Shown in pieces: positions 6,744-8,005 of a stretch of DNA of 8,005 nucleotides; the stretch's first letter is position 1; every line of letters begins with the position of its first letter. This DNA comes from Syntrophaceae bacterium (GTDB lineage: Bacteria > Desulfobacterota > Syntrophorhabdia > Syntrophorhabdales > WCHB1-27). The stretch spans positions 1 to 8,005 of the forward strand of contig PLSJ01000253.1 of NCBI GenBank assembly GCA_003165115.1. Direction: 5' to 3'. The notes below the pieces were generated by a model. It saw only the letters and a list, made by a program, of their open reading frames with translations, made no database searches and was not told the DNA's origin. A program made the position numbers and the translations under genes.

Positions 6744-7749
6744 GCCGCATATTCTCGTCACCGGCGGGTGCGGCTTTATCGGGAGCAACTTCATCCGCTA
6801 CCTGCTCTCCTCCGGCGCCTGCACGATCACGAACCTGGATAAGCTTACCTACGCGGGGAACCTGGAGAACCTCAAAGGTTTCGAAGCGCGTCCCGGCTAC
6901 ACGTTCGTCAGGGGCGACATCGCGAATGAAGCCGACGTGGAGCGCGCCTTCGCGGCGCCCGTGGACGCGGTGGTCAATTTTGCGGCGGAGTCCCACGTGG
7001 ACAGGAGCATCATGGACCCCGGCGCGTTCGTAACAACCAATATCTACGGCACCTATCTTCTCCTGGAGCAGGCGCGCCGCAAGGGCGTGACAAAGTTCCT
7101 CCAGGTGTCTACGGACGAGGTGTACGGCAGCCTGGGCGAGACGGGGCGGTTCCGGGAAGAGACGCAGCTCGCGCCGAACAGTCCCTACTCCGCGTCGAAG
7201 GCATCGGCCGACCTGCTCGCCATGGCGTATCACAAGACCTTCGGCCTGCCGGTGGTGATCACCCGCTGCTCGAACAACTACGGTCCTTACCAGTTCCCCG
7301 AGAAATTGATACCGCTGCTGGTCAGCAACGCCCTCGTCGACCGCGAGCTGCCCATCTACGGCGACGGGCTGAACGTGCGCGACTGGATACACGTGTCCGA
7401 CCACTGCGCCGCCCTGGCCCTCGTGCTGGATAAGGGCGTCCCCGGCAACGTCTACAACGTGGGCGCGGGCAATGAAAGGAACAACCTCGAAATCGTGGAG
7501 ATCATCCTGGAGGTCCTGAATAAGCCCCGGAGCCTCATCAAATACGTCAAGGACAGGCCGGGCCACGACCGCAGGTACGCCATAGACAACACAAAGATAA
7601 GAGACACCCTCGGCTTCGAGGTACACGTGCCCTTCAAGACGGGGATGGAAGAGACGGTGCGATGGTACGTGGAGCACAGGGACTGGTGGGAGAAGATCAA
7701 GACGGGCGAATATCTCGGCTTTTATGAGAAATGGTATGGCTCACGCTGA
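6736..7749 (+). CDS. rfbB: dTDP-glucose 4,6-dehydratase
   Basis: RfbB/RmlB converts dTDP-glucose to dTDP-4-keto-6-deoxyglucose with tightly bound NAD in the cytoplasm. The 337 residues fit the extended SDR family. The Rossmann motif GGCGFIG is at 10-16, followed by the dehydratase-specific LDKLTYAGN (34-42). NFAAESHVDRSI (81-92) and STDEVYG (125-131) are RmlB hallmarks; Thr126-Asp127-Glu128 hold the dehydration residues. The SDR pair is Tyr151 and Lys155 in SPYSASK. RCSNNYGPYQFPEKLIP (177-193) and RPGHDRRYAID (274-284) complete the signature. The ATG sits inside the end of the epimerase gene (overlap ATGGATAA), with a weak GGTGAG five bases before it. The pathway partner is the epimerase upstream; final deoxysugar identity depends on genes outside the window. 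Confidence 0.95.
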   Translation: MDKPHILVTGGCGFIGSNFIRYLLSSGACTITNLDKLTYAGNLENLKGFEARPGYTFVRGDIANEADVERAFAAPVDAVVNFAAESHVDRSIMDPGAFVTTNIYGTYLLLEQARRKGVTKFLQVSTDEVYGSLGETGRFREETQLAPNSPYSASKASADLLAMAYHKTFGLPVVITRCSNNYGPYQFPEKLIPLLVSNALVDRELPIYGDGLNVRDWIHVSDHCAALALVLDKGVPGNVYNVGAGNERNNLEIVEIILEVLNKPRSLIKYVKDRPGHDRRYAIDNTKIRDTLGFEVHVPFKTGMEETVRWYVEHRDWWEKIKTGEYLGFYEKWYGSR

Positions 7750-7767
7750 GGCCGTCCGAAAAAAGGC

Positions 7768-8005
7768 ATGAAAGCGGTTTTTTTCTCCGACGCGCACCTG
7801 CCCGATAACGACGCGGCCAGGGTCGGGGCGGTCAAGGCATTCCTGCGGCAGGCGGCCCGGGACGCGGACATTATCGTCGTCCTCGGCGATCTCTTCGAAT
7901 TCTACCACGGCTACGACAACTACGTGTACCCTTTCTACAGGGAGGTCGTCGACGCGCTGCGCGATGCGGCCATGTCAAGGTCCGTCTATTTCATCGAGGG
8001 GAACC
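7768..8005 (+). CDS. LpxH-like metallophosphoesterase (partial, runs off window)
   Basis: Only the first 79 codons are present; the frame is open to the window edge. The protein begins MKAVFFSDAHLPDND, with the first metal motif DxH at Asp8/His10. GDLFEFYHG (40-48) carries the second, with Asp41, and EGN (77-79) starts the third motif just before the edge. GDLFE followed by an aromatic-rich stretch is typical of LpxH, which cleaves UDP-2,3-diacylglucosamine to lipid X in lipid A synthesis at the inner membrane face. A related calcineurin-like phosphoesterase cannot be excluded without the remainder. The start is 18 bases after the rfbB stop. AAAAGG lies only one base before the ATG and a GAGG sits 16 bases away, so the ribosome binding site is unclear. 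Co-location with lptD supports the lipid A reading. Confidence 0.75.
   Translation, partial: MKAVFFSDAHLPDNDAARVGAVKAFLRQAARDADIIVVLGDLFEFYHGYDNYVYPFYREVVDALRDAAMSRSVYFIEGN

Noticed and set aside
1..8005. CRISPR array, tRNA, rRNA or transposase
   Set aside because: I found no regularly spaced direct repeats, no cloverleaf-like segments and no transposase motifs on reading through the window. A covariance-model search would be needed to exclude small RNAs.

Overview
The window looks like chromosomal DNA of a Gram-negative (diderm) bacterium. It is moderately GC-rich and carries lptD and the start of an lpxH-like gene, both of which belong to lipopolysaccharide outer membrane biogenesis. The gene style (ArsA-type ATPase, short RmlC-like epimerase, accD-folC followed by lptD) would suit a Desulfobacterota/deltaproteobacterial lineage. 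That assignment is a guess from the gene set, not a proven placement.

Positions 1-421 hold no convincing gene. They contain a CCCTCACCCC-type dispersed repeat (about 150-190), a perfect 11-bp-stem hairpin (220-253) and a large imperfect palindrome centred near 328 (about 255-400). This is the most structured non-coding DNA in the window. It lies just beyond the 3' end of the first operon. Positions 422-2002 hold a two-gene minus-strand operon: an alpha/beta hydrolase followed, three bases later and in the same frame, by an ArsA/Get3-type ATPase.

From a short divergent promoter region (2003-2050) a plus-strand operon runs to the end of the window. Its order is accD (acetyl-CoA carboxylase carboxyltransferase beta), folC (folylpolyglutamate/dihydrofolate synthase), lptD (LPS translocon barrel), a short RmlC-like sugar epimerase, rfbB/rmlB (dTDP-glucose 4,6-dehydratase) and a truncated lpxH-like metallophosphoesterase. 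accD/folC, folC/lptD and epimerase/rfbB overlap by 4, 14 and 8 bases. The gaps before the epimerase and the lpxH-like gene are only 46 and 18 bases, and no terminator is visible.

The operon links malonyl-CoA supply for fatty acids, dTDP-deoxysugar precursors, lipid A maturation and LPS export, with folate polyglutamylation as a housekeeping passenger. Most genes are recognisable family members. The less explained parts are the palindromic element, the hydrolase-ATPase pair, the reduced cysteine set of LptD and the substrate of the short epimerase. I did not see evidence for a wholly new biological system.
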